NCBI RefSeq assembly: GCF_000407545.1
Contig: NZ_ASWH01000001.1
Location: 2,495,501 to 2,559,500, forward strand
Reading direction: 5' to 3'
Length of the DNA: 64,000 bases
Source of the DNA: Enterococcus gilvus ATCC BAA-350
GTDB taxonomy: Bacteria > Bacillota > Bacilli > Lactobacillales > Enterococcaceae
Shown in pieces: positions 36,000-44,632 of this stretch; position 1 is the stretch's first letter; each line of letters starts with the position of its first letter. The notes beneath the pieces are model-generated. The model saw only the letters and a list, made by a program, of their open reading frames with translations. It made no database searches and was not told the origin of the DNA. A program made the translations under genes and the position numbers.

Positions 36000-37439
36000 A
36001 TGGCTGATAAGAAAATTCGATGGTTCACTGTTTCCATGATCGCTTTCAGTATGGTTTGGGGCTTTGGGAATGTGGTCAATAATTACGCGCAGCAGGGCAT
36101 CTCTGTCGTGGTTTCTTGGATATTGATCATGCTGCTCTATTTTGTTCCGTACGCCTTGATCGTTGGACAATTGGGCTCTACCTTTAAAACCAGCTCCGGC
36201 GGGGTCAGCTCCTGGGTCAAGGAAACCACCGGCAAACGGAAGGTGGCCTATTATGCTGCCTGGACCTATTGGGTCGTGCATATCACCTATTTGGCTCAAA
36301 AGCCGCAATCGGTACTGATCGCTCTTGGCTGGGTCTTCAAACGAAATGGGGATGTTGCCACGAATATGAGTGTGCAAGTCGTCGCCATTATTTCATTGAT
36401 CATTTTTCTGATCTTCCTCTTTCTTTCTACCAAAGGCTTGACGACGCTGAAGGTCATTGGAAGTGTCGCCGGCTCCGGGATGCTGATCATGTCTATTTTG
36501 TTCATCCTGTTGGCGATGGTCGTTCCTTTTATCGATCCGGCGTTCAAAGTCGCCACGCCAAATATGGGGGATGTTCAGACCTACATCCCAAACTTCAACT
36601 TGAATTATTTCGCGACGATCTCCATGCTGGTCTTCGCGGTCGGCGGTGCGGAAAAGATCTCGCCGTATGTCAATTCCATTGACCGTCCGACAAAAAACTT
36701 TCCAAAAGCGATGATTTTTATGGCCACTATGATCGGCCTGAGTGCTGTCCTTGGCTCCGTCGCGATGGGGATGCTTTTTGACAGCAACAACATTCCAGAT
36801 GATTTGATGGCCAATGGTGCTTACAGCGCCTTCCAAATTTTAGGAAATCATCTAGGCGTCGGCAATCTTCTGATGATCATTTATGGCTTGGCTCAAACCG
36901 CGGTGCAATCCTCCGCCTTGGCCTTCTCGATCGACGCGCCGTTGAAGATCCTCCTTTCAGATGCTGACCCTGAGTATGTTCCACAATGGCTTCGCAAACG
37001 CAATCAGAAAGGAACGTTGGTCAACGGCTACTTGCTGACGGGGATTCTGGTGAGCATCATCATTATCCTACCGATCTTCGGGATCAAGAGTATGAGTATC
37101 TTGGTACAGTGGTTGACCAATCTCAATTCCATCGTGATGCCGATGCGTTACATCTGGGTCTTCTTCGCCTACATGATGCTGAACGCGCAATACAAAAAAT
37201 TTCATTCGGAATACAAATTTATCAAAAATCCGAAGCTTGGTTTCGCCGTTGGTTTCTGGTGCTTTGGCTTTACCATCCTCGCCTGTATCTTAGGGATGCT
37301 GCCGAAAGTCGATTATGCAGCCGATCCTAGTTCTTGGATGTTCCAGCTCGTCTCCAATATCGTGACACCGATCGTCTTGATCCTGCTAGGGATGATCTTA
37401 CCAATGATCGCCAAACGCGAGCAACAGAAAGTGTTGTAA
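36000..37439 (+). CDS. APC-family amino-acid permease (second of two)
   Basis: A 479-residue twelve-helix permease similar along its length to the one at 33040: shared blocks include NYAQQGISVV against NFANQGLGVI, GQLGSTFKTSSGGVSSWVKE against GQLGSVFNHEGGGLTSWVRG, and a common end IMPALAKRE/ILPMIAKREQ. The pair therefore arose by duplication. Amino-acid substrate unknown. The ATG at 36000 follows GGGAAGGGAAG; upstream in-frame codons to 35961 lack a site. A cre-like sequence upstream suggests carbon control. Confidence 0.88.
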   Translation: MADKKIRWFTVSMIAFSMVWGFGNVVNNYAQQGISVVVSWILIMLLYFVPYALIVGQLGSTFKTSSGGVSSWVKETTGKRKVAYYAAWTYWVVHITYLAQKPQSVLIALGWVFKRNGDVATNMSVQVVAIISLIIFLIFLFLSTKGLTTLKVIGSVAGSGMLIMSILFILLAMVVPFIDPAFKVATPNMGDVQTYIPNFNLNYFATISMLVFAVGGAEKISPYVNSIDRPTKNFPKAMIFMATMIGLSAVLGSVAMGMLFDSNNIPDDLMANGAYSAFQILGNHLGVGNLLMIIYGLAQTAVQSSALAFSIDAPLKILLSDADPEYVPQWLRKRNQKGTLVNGYLLTGILVSIIIILPIFGIKSMSILVQWLTNLNSIVMPMRYIWVFFAYMMLNAQYKKFHSEYKFIKNPKLGFAVGFWCFGFTILACILGMLPKVDYAADPSSWMFQLVSNIVTPIVLILLGMILPMIAKREQQKVL

Positions 37440-37452
37440 ATCTGCACGCCTG

Positions 37453-37497
37453 ACATCTCCGCCGTTTTCTGCTGAAGAAGCGGCTGGAGATGTTTTT
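37453..37497 (+). terminator. Intrinsic terminator after APC permease 2
   Basis: Outer stem ACATCTCC/GGAGATGT with inner GCC/GGC pairs (37453-37493) and five T. Confidence 0.75.
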
Positions 37498-37570
37498 GGT
37501 TCGTTCAAATGTTCATTCATTTTTTAACAGTGTATACTGGATACAATCGTTTCTTAGAAAGAAGGTTCTT

Positions 37571-38311
37571 ATGTCTGATTATTTAAACGAGCTCGAAGTA
37601 TTTTGGGATGAATTTGCCGAAGAGTATGAAGTAATTCAACAAGAATCCATATTTCCGATCGCCGAAGAGCTGCGGGATTTTTTACTAGAGGAAAACATCC
37701 TTCCCTGCCAGAGCTTTTTGGATCTTGCTGGTGGATCAGGTCGTTATCTGCCTTCCCTGCAAAAATACGCGGCGCACTATGACCTCGTAGACCTTTCTAG
37801 GGAAATGCTGAAGATCGCCAAGGCAAAAGCCGACGCGAACGTTCGCTTGATCAAGCAAACGCAAGAGGCTTTTCTCGCGACCAATAAACAGCGTTACGAC
37901 GTGGCCTTTTCTGCCATGAATCCAGCACTGCAAACAAAGGAAGAGCTGCTCGCCTTTTGCCAACTCAGCCGAGGCTGGTGTTTGCTATTGCGAGTAGTAA
38001 AGGACGAGGACCTGCTTTTCTCACCTTATGAGGAGTCGAATCCAGACCTGTTGTTAAACGAACGCTATAAGGACTTTTTGTCCGCGCGCAACCTTTCCTA
38101 CCGAACAAAACGCTTTTCCTATACTAGTCGCGAAACCGTCAGCCGTGAATTTTTCCAAGACTATTTTGCGGATGATTTCTCTACAGAAGCCTTGGCGGAA
38201 ATCACGCAAAAGACCTTTGGCGACGAGAACGAACGTGTAAATCAGCAATTCTTGGATTTTGAATTGATTTATTTTCAGGTACCAAAGGCTTATAATGAGA
38301 ACGGATTTTAA
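37571..38311 (+). CDS. SAM-dependent methyltransferase
   Basis: A 246-residue class I methyltransferase. Motif I is FLDLAGGSGRYLPSL (about 46-60), with the acidic loop residue in YDLVDLSREML and a motif near VAFSAMNPAL. Substrate unknown. GAAGG lies six bases before the ATG at 37571; the long upstream frame to 37490 runs through the preceding terminator and is not coding. It precedes the M42 peptidase by 19 bases, so they may be cotranscribed. Confidence 0.86.
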   Translation: MSDYLNELEVFWDEFAEEYEVIQQESIFPIAEELRDFLLEENILPCQSFLDLAGGSGRYLPSLQKYAAHYDLVDLSREMLKIAKAKADANVRLIKQTQEAFLATNKQRYDVAFSAMNPALQTKEELLAFCQLSRGWCLLLRVVKDEDLLFSPYEESNPDLLLNERYKDFLSARNLSYRTKRFSYTSRETVSREFFQDYFADDFSTEALAEITQKTFGDENERVNQQFLDFELIYFQVPKAYNENGF

Positions 38312-38330
38312 CTTTTGAGGAGGACCATTG

Positions 38331-39404
38331 ATGGAAGAAAAAACATTTCAACGAATCAAAGAATTAACCGAGCTGCAGGGAACCAGCGGCTTTGAGGAAG
38401 ATATTCGCAGTTACATGCGTGACGCTATCACACCCTTGGTGGATGATGTGCAGCAAGATGGTTTGGGCGGTATTTTCGGTCTGCGCCAAGCGGATGAAAG
38501 CAAACCACGTGTAATGGTGGCAGCGCATATGGACGAAGTCGGCTTCATGCTGACAGAGATCACGCCTCGGGGATTATTTAAAGTCGTGCCATTAGGCGGC
38601 TGGAATCCTTATGTGGTTTCTGCTCAACGCTTTACCTTAAAAACTGCTAAAGGCAATTATCCATGTATCTCTTCTTCTGTGCCGCCGCATTTATTACGGG
38701 GAACCAGCGGACAAGGTCAAGTCAAAGTCGAAGATATTTTATTTGATGCCGGCTTTGAATCAAAAGACGAAGCCTTGGCTTACGGTGTTTTGCCAGGCGA
38801 TACGATCGTTCCGCAAACCGAAACAGTCAAGACTGCAAATGGCAAAAATATTATCAGTAAAGCTTGGGACAACCGTTATGGCTGTACTGTTGTGCTGGAA
38901 GCTTTGGAAGCTCTACAAAAAGAAACATTGGATTATACCTTGATCGCTGGCGCCAACGTCCAAGAAGAAGTTGGCTTGCGCGGGGCAAAACCTGCTGTGA
39001 CAAAATTCCAACCCGATCTATTCTTCGCGGTGGACTGCTCTGCGGCGGATGATTTAGTGACATCCAATGGCACCTTCGGACATTTAGGGGAAGGCACGCT
39101 CTTGCGTATCCAAGATCCCGGCATGATCCTGCTGCCACGCTTACGGGAATATTTATTGGATACCGCCGAAACTCACAACATCCCTTACCAATACTTTGTT
39201 TCTAAAGGCGGAACTGATGCCGGTGCTGCGCATACTGCGAATGAAGGCATTCCAAGTACCGTGATCGGTGTTTGCGGACGCTATATCCATACCCACCAAA
39301 CAATGTTCAGCATCGCTGATTTTGATGCCGCTCGAGAAATGCTGATCCACGTTTTAAAAGGCTTGGACGAAAGCACGATCAAAACGATCGTCGCTGGCAA
39401 CTAA
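38331..39404 (+). CDS. M42-family glutamyl aminopeptidase / endoglucanase-like peptidase
   Basis: A 357-residue co-catalytic metallopeptidase. Metal and catalytic residues are visible: AAHMDEVGFM (His and Asp), KAWDNRYGC (Asp), VQEEVGLRGA (Glu-Glu), AVDCSAADD (Asp), and IHTHQTMFS (His). M42 enzymes such as lactococcal PepA remove N-terminal acidic residues in the cytosol. The ATG at 38331 follows GAGGAGG by six bases; the TTG before it is not needed. The downstream neighbour is a manganese riboswitch. Confidence 0.92.
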   Translation: MEEKTFQRIKELTELQGTSGFEEDIRSYMRDAITPLVDDVQQDGLGGIFGLRQADESKPRVMVAAHMDEVGFMLTEITPRGLFKVVPLGGWNPYVVSAQRFTLKTAKGNYPCISSSVPPHLLRGTSGQGQVKVEDILFDAGFESKDEALAYGVLPGDTIVPQTETVKTANGKNIISKAWDNRYGCTVVLEALEALQKETLDYTLIAGANVQEEVGLRGAKPAVTKFQPDLFFAVDCSAADDLVTSNGTFGHLGEGTLLRIQDPGMILLPRLREYLLDTAETHNIPYQYFVSKGGTDAGAAHTANEGIPSTVIGVCGRYIHTHQTMFSIADFDAAREMLIHVLKGLDESTIKTIVAGN

Positions 39405-39548
39405 CCGCTTAATAAAAAATAAATATCTATGGAAAAGTGCCTACACCAAGGCCAGCCTCTGCTTCGCTCCATGCGCGATCCAGACAAGACAGCATAAATC
39501 TTGCAATTGAAATTGATTTCCGTTAGGATTTAAACATATTAATAACTC

Positions 39549-39643
39549 CTTAGGGGAGTAACCGGCAACGTTGTTGTTGTGATATCAACAGTAAGTTAAC
39601 CAGCGATGGTTTTCTGGTATCGTATGAAATGGTGAGACCTAAG
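39549..39643 (+). promoter_or_regulatory. yybP-ykoY (Mn2+) riboswitch aptamer
   Basis: The conserved segment CTTAGGGGAGTA (39549-39560) pairs through CTTAGG with CCTAAG at 39638-39643 to close the P1 helix, and the GGTGAGACC block is the second conserved part. This is the yybP-ykoY class, which binds Mn2+. The 3' P1 strand is also part of the terminator that follows, so ligand binding should block termination and turn on the P-type ATPase downstream. The promoter should lie in 39405-39540, but no clear boxes were chosen. Confidence 0.88.
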
Positions 39644-39678
39644 ACAAGTTTAAACACTTGCCTTGGGTCTCTTTTTTT
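39634..39678 (+). terminator. Riboswitch expression-platform terminator
   Basis: GAGACCTAAGACAAG (39634-39648) pairs with CTTGCCTTGGGTCTC (39657-39671), then seven T. It is mutually exclusive with the aptamer P1 helix. The second repeat array starts at the next base. Confidence 0.88.
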
Positions 39679-40092
39679 GCGAGTTCCACTTCGTACTTCA
39701 GTACGTTAGTGGAATCGTATGCGCAGCGAAGATAGATTCATTTTTCACGGTTCTAGAAAAAGGATCCCCTTAGTCAGAGCTAGCTGTCAGTTTTTCTTCA
39801 CGCTTTGTCAGTTCTACTTCCTGCTTCAGCAGGTTAGTAGAATGATATATCTTCGAAAGTCCCGATAAATTCTTTTAAGAATTTATCAACATAATTTTAG
39901 AGAAGATTCGCGTGATTAGAAAAATGATAGGCGTACGAAAATAAGGTCATTTTTTCGCTCTTTGAAAAAATGAATTCTTAGCCCTGAGAGCTAGCTGTGA
40001 GTTCCACTTCGTACTTCAGTACGTTAGTGGAATCGTATGCGCAGCGAAGATAGATTCATTTTTCACGGTTCTAGAAAAAGGATGAGCTAGCC
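39679..40092 (+). repeat. Hairpin-repeat array 2 (three units)
   Basis: Units at 39679-39787, about 39808-39997 and 39998-40092. Units 1 and 3 share 85 identical bases (39681-39765 and 39999-40083): hairpin 1 TTCCACT..AGTGGAA with inner CGTACTTCAGTACG, linker ATCGTATGCGCAGCGA, hairpin 2 TTTTTC..GAAAAA, end block GAGCTAGC. Unit 2 has TTCTACT..AGTAGAA with CCTGCTTCAGCAGG, a 100-base insertion with its own palindrome (39864-39887), the variant linker GATAGGCGTACGAAAATA, and hairpin 2 ATTTTTTC..GAAAAAAT. It separates the riboswitch from the ATPase gene. Confidence 0.87.
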
Positions 40093-40183
40093 GCTATTAA
40101 GTGGATTAACCCTACGCACCTATTACTTATCAACTGCCAAATACACCTAATCAAGGCAAATAAAAATTATTGGAGGACCTACA

Positions 40184-42853
40184 TTGACAAAACACGCGTA
40201 TCAACAAGAAACAGAGGAACTGCTGACGGATTTCCACTCGTCGACCGAGGGATTGAGCCCAGCCGAAGCACAACAGCGGCTGCAAGAAAACGGCCCTAAC
40301 CAGTTAAAAGAAGCAAAGAAAAAATCATCTCTAACACTCTTTTTAGAAACCTTTAAGGACGCCATGGTGATCGTCTTGCTGATCGTAGCAGTCGTTCAAA
40401 TGATCATGGGCGCCCATGTGGAATCCATCGTGATCTTCGCCGTCCTGCTGCTGAACTCGTTCGTAAGTGTCATCCAGACGAAGAAGGCGGAGGGCTCATT
40501 GGACGCGTTGAAAAAACTTTCTGCGCCAGATGCCAGCGTTCTTCGCGGCGGACAGGAACAGAGCATCCCAGCAAAAGACATCGTCACCGGCGATATCGTG
40601 ATCTTAGAAGCTGGCGACTATGTGCCGGCGGATGGGCGTTTGCTGGAAGAGGGTTCCTTGAAAGTAGATGAAGGAATGTTGACGGGAGAATCGACACCGG
40701 CTGAAAAGGAGCTTACGCTGTTAACCAGCGATGTTCCTATTGGTGATCGGATCAATATGGTCTTCAGCGGCACGATCGTTACTTACGGTCGAGGAAAGTT
40801 CCTAGTCACCGCGACTGGCGGCGACACGGAGATCGGTCAAGTAGCGGGCCTATTGGAATCCACGACCGAACAAAAAACACCCCTTCAGCGTGGGTTGGAT
40901 CGCTTCAGTAAAAAATTAAGTCTCGCGATTTTGGTTCTATCCGTAGTGATCTTAGGCGTTCAGCTAATGCGGGTTTTCCTAGATGGTTCAACGGATATGA
41001 CGCAAGACATCGTCAATGCCTTTATGTTCGCGGTTGCCGTCGCGGTTGCCGCCATTCCAGAAGCCCTGCAGTCGATCGTCACGATCGTTCTTTCTCTAGG
41101 AACGAAAAAAATGGCGAAGCAGCACGCCATCATTCGGAAGCTACCTGCTGTGGAAACTTTGGGATCGACCAGTATTATTTGTACCGACAAAACAGGTACC
41201 CTGACCCAAAACAAAATGACGGTCGTGGACCATTTCTTGGCTGATGGACAAAGCGGCGAGTTTTCGAAGGATCCAAAACAATGGGAAGCGGATGAACAGC
41301 GGCTGATCGAGATCAGCGTACTGGCAAACGATGCGACCATCAGTGAAGACGGCACAAAATTAGGCGACCCGACTGAGATTGCTTTGATTGATTACAGTGA
41401 AAAACAAAACCAATCTTATCGGGAACTGCGGAAAAAATACCCACGAGAAGCCGAGCTGCCATTTGATTCTGACCGCAAGCTGATGTCGACGCTCCACACC
41501 ATTGACCAGAAAAAAACCATGGTCACAAAAGGTGGACCAGACATCGTCTTCGAACGCAGTTCAAAGGTTCTGCTAGATGGACAAGTCGTGGCTTTCACAC
41601 CAGAGGTCAAAGCTCGTTTCCAAAAACAAAACGAAGCCTTTTCTGAACGGGCACTGCGTGTTTTAGCCTTTGCCTATAAAGAACTTGCAACAGACGACCT
41701 GTCATTAGAGGACGAAGAAGAGCTTGTCCTCGTCGGCTTATTAGCAATGATCGATCCTCCGCGGGAAGAAGTCTTCCAAGCAGTAGCAGACGCAAACTCT
41801 GCGGGTATCCAAACGGTCATGATCACCGGCGACCACAAGACGACTGCTGTGGCGATCGCCAAGGAAATCGGGATCTTCCAGCAAGGCGATCTTGCGCTGA
41901 CTGGTGCCGAATTGGATCAGTTATCTGAAGCCGAACTAACAGAACGCTTGGAACAAGTCACCGTTTACGCCCGCGTCTCCCCCGAAAATAAAATTCGGAT
42001 CGTACGCGCGTGGCAAGACAAAGGAAAAATTTCTGCTATGACCGGTGACGGGGTCAATGATGCCCCCGCTCTGAAGCAGGCGGATATTGGGATCGCGATG
42101 GGAACCGGGACCGATGTCGCCAAAGACGCCGCGGCCATGGTCTTGACCGACGACAACTTCGCTTCCATCATCAAAGCCGTCGAAGTAGGACGGAATGTGT
42201 TTGATAATATCAAAAAAGCCGTTGCTTACTTGTTTGCCGGAAACTTGGGTGCCATCATCGCCATCATCTTTGCGCTGGTGATTGGTTGGGCGAACCCCTT
42301 CACGGCTCTGCAATTGCTCTTTATCAACCTTGTGAACGACTCACTGCCTGCGATCGCTTTAGGCATGGAAAAAGCCGAGCCGACCATCATGAAACGTCAG
42401 CCACGAGATCCAGACAGCGGTATCTTTACCGGCAAGACCCTGATCTCCGTTACCTACCGTGGAATTTTGATCGCTCTAGCAGTGATCATCGCGCAATGGT
42501 TAGGAAATCAACAGTCTCCTGAAATGGGTGTCGCAATGGCCTTCTCGACATTGATTCTCAGCCGTACGCTGCAAACCTTTGCGGCTCGGTCGAATACACA
42601 AACGGCCTTTCAAGTTGGATTTCTCTCAAACAAGATGGTCTTACTTGCCATCGTCGTCTGTGCCGCATTGTTCAGTCTGACCTTATTGCCTGGTCTGCGT
42701 GAAGTCTTTGCGATCCCTACAGCCTTTGCGCTAAAGGAAATCGGAATTGCCTTAGCGCTAGCCGCTTCTGCGGTCCTCTTGATGGAAATCACGAAATTGA
42801 TTCTAGTGAAGGTACAAGAACCAAAAGGCGAAGCACAGGTGCATAAGCAGTAA
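40184..42853 (+). CDS. P-type cation ATPase, probable Mn2+/Ca2+ exporter
   Basis: An 889-residue P2-type ATPase: cation N-terminal domain, TGES-like actuator motif (MLTGESTPAEK), PEAL-type helix (AIPEALQSIV), phosphorylated Asp335 in CTDKTGT, KGGPD nucleotide site, TGDGVND hinge and C-terminal helices. The yybP-ykoY riboswitch upstream strongly suggests that it exports manganese (as for lactococcal YoaB-type ATPases), with calcium as the alternative. Start is a TTG, seven bases after GGAGG. A 505-base stretch holding the terminator and repeat array separates the aptamer from this start. Confidence 0.92.
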   Translation: MTKHAYQQETEELLTDFHSSTEGLSPAEAQQRLQENGPNQLKEAKKKSSLTLFLETFKDAMVIVLLIVAVVQMIMGAHVESIVIFAVLLLNSFVSVIQTKKAEGSLDALKKLSAPDASVLRGGQEQSIPAKDIVTGDIVILEAGDYVPADGRLLEEGSLKVDEGMLTGESTPAEKELTLLTSDVPIGDRINMVFSGTIVTYGRGKFLVTATGGDTEIGQVAGLLESTTEQKTPLQRGLDRFSKKLSLAILVLSVVILGVQLMRVFLDGSTDMTQDIVNAFMFAVAVAVAAIPEALQSIVTIVLSLGTKKMAKQHAIIRKLPAVETLGSTSIICTDKTGTLTQNKMTVVDHFLADGQSGEFSKDPKQWEADEQRLIEISVLANDATISEDGTKLGDPTEIALIDYSEKQNQSYRELRKKYPREAELPFDSDRKLMSTLHTIDQKKTMVTKGGPDIVFERSSKVLLDGQVVAFTPEVKARFQKQNEAFSERALRVLAFAYKELATDDLSLEDEEELVLVGLLAMIDPPREEVFQAVADANSAGIQTVMITGDHKTTAVAIAKEIGIFQQGDLALTGAELDQLSEAELTERLEQVTVYARVSPENKIRIVRAWQDKGKISAMTGDGVNDAPALKQADIGIAMGTGTDVAKDAAAMVLTDDNFASIIKAVEVGRNVFDNIKKAVAYLFAGNLGAIIAIIFALVIGWANPFTALQLLFINLVNDSLPAIALGMEKAEPTIMKRQPRDPDSGIFTGKTLISVTYRGILIALAVIIAQWLGNQQSPEMGVAMAFSTLILSRTLQTFAARSNTQTAFQVGFLSNKMVLLAIVVCAALFSLTLLPGLREVFAIPTAFALKEIGIALALAASAVLLMEITKLILVKVQEPKGEAQVHKQ

Positions 42854-42905
42854 ATAGCAATAAAGAGTGCATACGGTGAAAATAATAAATAGGTTACGAT
42901 AAAAT

Positions 42906-42943
42906 AGAGGGGACGTATCAGCGCTTGCTGGTACGTCCCCTCT
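42906..42943. terminator. Bidirectional intrinsic terminator
   Basis: Stem AGAGGGGACGTA/TACGTCCCCTCT with inner CAGC/GCTG, between the convergent ATPase and RpiR genes. Confidence 0.9.
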
Positions 42944-42957
42944 TGTTTTAATGTTTA

Positions 42958-43809
42958 TTATTTACGAAATCGCTTAACGTAATCACGCAATTCATAATAC
43001 TTATCGACAATTTGATCCCCCATTTGTTCATAAAGACTCATATAAAGGACATCAATCACCGCTAATTGCGAGATCCGGGTCGCCATATTCGCTACACGAA
43101 AATATTCTTCAAGTACGGGTGTGTATAATGACGCATCTGCCATTTTAGATAAAGAAGACTTTTGTAAAGTCGTAATCGCGACGGCATACGCGCCTCGTTC
43201 TTTTGCTATTTTGGTTAATTCAAGCACTTCTTTTGTCTCACCCGTGGTGGAAATAGCTATGAAAATATCTCCTTTAGTCATATTTAAAATAAGTGACAAC
43301 ATATAGTGAAAATCGCGATTAAAAAAAGTGTTGATTCCAAGCTTTGTAAATTTATGTGTCAAGTCTTCAGCTACCATCGAGGAAGCGCCCGCTCCGTAAG
43401 TAACGACTCGTTCACTTAACTGAATTTTTTCTACAAGAAGCTCTACTTGTTTCAAATCTAACGTATTGACCAATTGCTCTACAGCCAATCTATCCAATTC
43501 CAACGTATTAAAAAATATATCTTGAACAGATAACTCCCCTACGTGTTCTTTTCGAACAATGTTGAATTTATCTGATTTTTCACTTAAAGTGAGTTCTTGA
43601 TTCAATTCTAATTTGAAATCGCGAAAACCTTTGATTCCTAGCTGCTTACAAAAACGAACAACGCTCGCTTCGCTGGCTTTAGCCGCCAAAGCATACTCCT
43701 TGATATTCATACGAGAGATTTTTTTTAAATTATCAAGTGTATAGTCTGCAATCTTTCTTTCAGTTTCCGTAAAATTGTCTTGTGACTTTAATTGTTGAAT
43801 CAAGCTCAC
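42958..43809 (-). CDS. RpiR/MurR-family transcriptional regulator
   Basis: A 283-residue regulator with an N-terminal HTH_6 domain (about 1-77; AAKASEASVVRFCKQLG) and a SIS sugar-phosphate domain (about 120-250; GAGASSMVAEDL, ISTTGETKEVLEL). It is the last gene of the PTS operon, 97 bases after nanE, and very likely senses an amino-sugar phosphate (ManNAc-6-P or GlcNAc-6-P) to control the operon. The ATG at 43809 follows AGGAGGAA. Confidence 0.9.
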   Translation of the reverse strand: MSLIQQLKSQDNFTETERKIADYTLDNLKKISRMNIKEYALAAKASEASVVRFCKQLGIKGFRDFKLELNQELTLSEKSDKFNIVRKEHVGELSVQDIFFNTLELDRLAVEQLVNTLDLKQVELLVEKIQLSERVVTYGAGASSMVAEDLTHKFTKLGINTFFNRDFHYMLSLILNMTKGDIFIAISTTGETKEVLELTKIAKERGAYAVAITTLQKSSLSKMADASLYTPVLEEYFRVANMATRISQLAVIDVLYMSLYEQMGDQIVDKYYELRDYVKRFRK

Positions 43810-43906
43810 TGGTAGTTCCTCCTAATGTATATTAACCCTTCGCTTTCCTTATGAGTGTAGCAAATTTACATCTGTACAAAGCAGCCTTTTCAAATCAACT
43901 CTGCCT

Positions 43907-44632
43907 CTAAACCGATGTTGTCTGATGAAAAACGCTCAACCCTTCAACAAAACGCTCTGTAATTATTTCTGGTCTTGTGATAGCCGTTCCTACAACTACA
44001 GAATACGCTCCATGTTCATAAGCAGCAATCAATTCATTTATTGTTGCAATATGTCCCTCTGCAACAATAGGCACCTTCAGCTCTTTTTTCATTTCACTGA
44101 TCAAATTTGGATTAAACTCATTTTCTGTCTTCGTTTCCTCAGTATACCCCGCTAAAGTAGTAGAAACAATATCTGCACCACACATTTCAGCGTACTTTCC
44201 GTTTTCGAGAGTATCACAATCAGCCATGATCAATACCTCGGGATACGATTCATGTATTCTTGCACAGATCTCATCTAGCTTCTCACCGTTAGGCCGCGTC
44301 CTTTTTGTTCCATCTATTGCAATGATTGATGCCCCAGCCTCTGCAACAGCCGCAGCACTTTCAAAAGTCGGTGTAATATAAACCTCATAGCCTTCGTACC
44401 ATTGTTTATAAATACCCATGATTGGTAAGTCAATAACTTTCTTGATAGCCCTAATATTTTCTGGTTCAGTTGCACGAATTGCCACCGCACCGCCTTGTTC
44501 GGCAGCTTTAGCAAAAGCAGCCATAATATCTTCGCCATACATTGGCCAACCTTTTCTAGCTTGACATGAAACTACTAAACCGCCCTTGATCGATGCCAAT
44601 ACTTCTGATTTTCTCAAGATATTTTCCCCCAT
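43907..44632 (-). CDS. nanE: N-acylglucosamine-6-phosphate 2-epimerase
   Basis: A 241-residue TIM-barrel epimerase converting N-acetylmannosamine-6-P to N-acetylglucosamine-6-P. Conserved blocks are GGLVVSCQA, GGAVAIRATE, IAIDGTKRTRPNGE and VAEGHIAT followed by VVVGTAITRPE. The start ATG overlaps the stop of the PTS gene (TAATG), so the ATG at 44632 is used and the longer frame to 44677 is rejected. No NanA, NanK or other sialic-acid gene is present, so the operon probably takes up ManNAc itself through the PTS. Confidence 0.93.
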   Translation of the reverse strand: MGENILRKSEVLASIKGGLVVSCQARKGWPMYGEDIMAAFAKAAEQGGAVAIRATEPENIRAIKKVIDLPIMGIYKQWYEGYEVYITPTFESAAAVAEAGASIIAIDGTKRTRPNGEKLDEICARIHESYPEVLIMADCDTLENGKYAEMCGADIVSTTLAGYTEETKTENEFNPNLISEMKKELKVPIVAEGHIATINELIAAYEHGAYSVVVGTAITRPEIITERFVEGLSVFHQTTSV

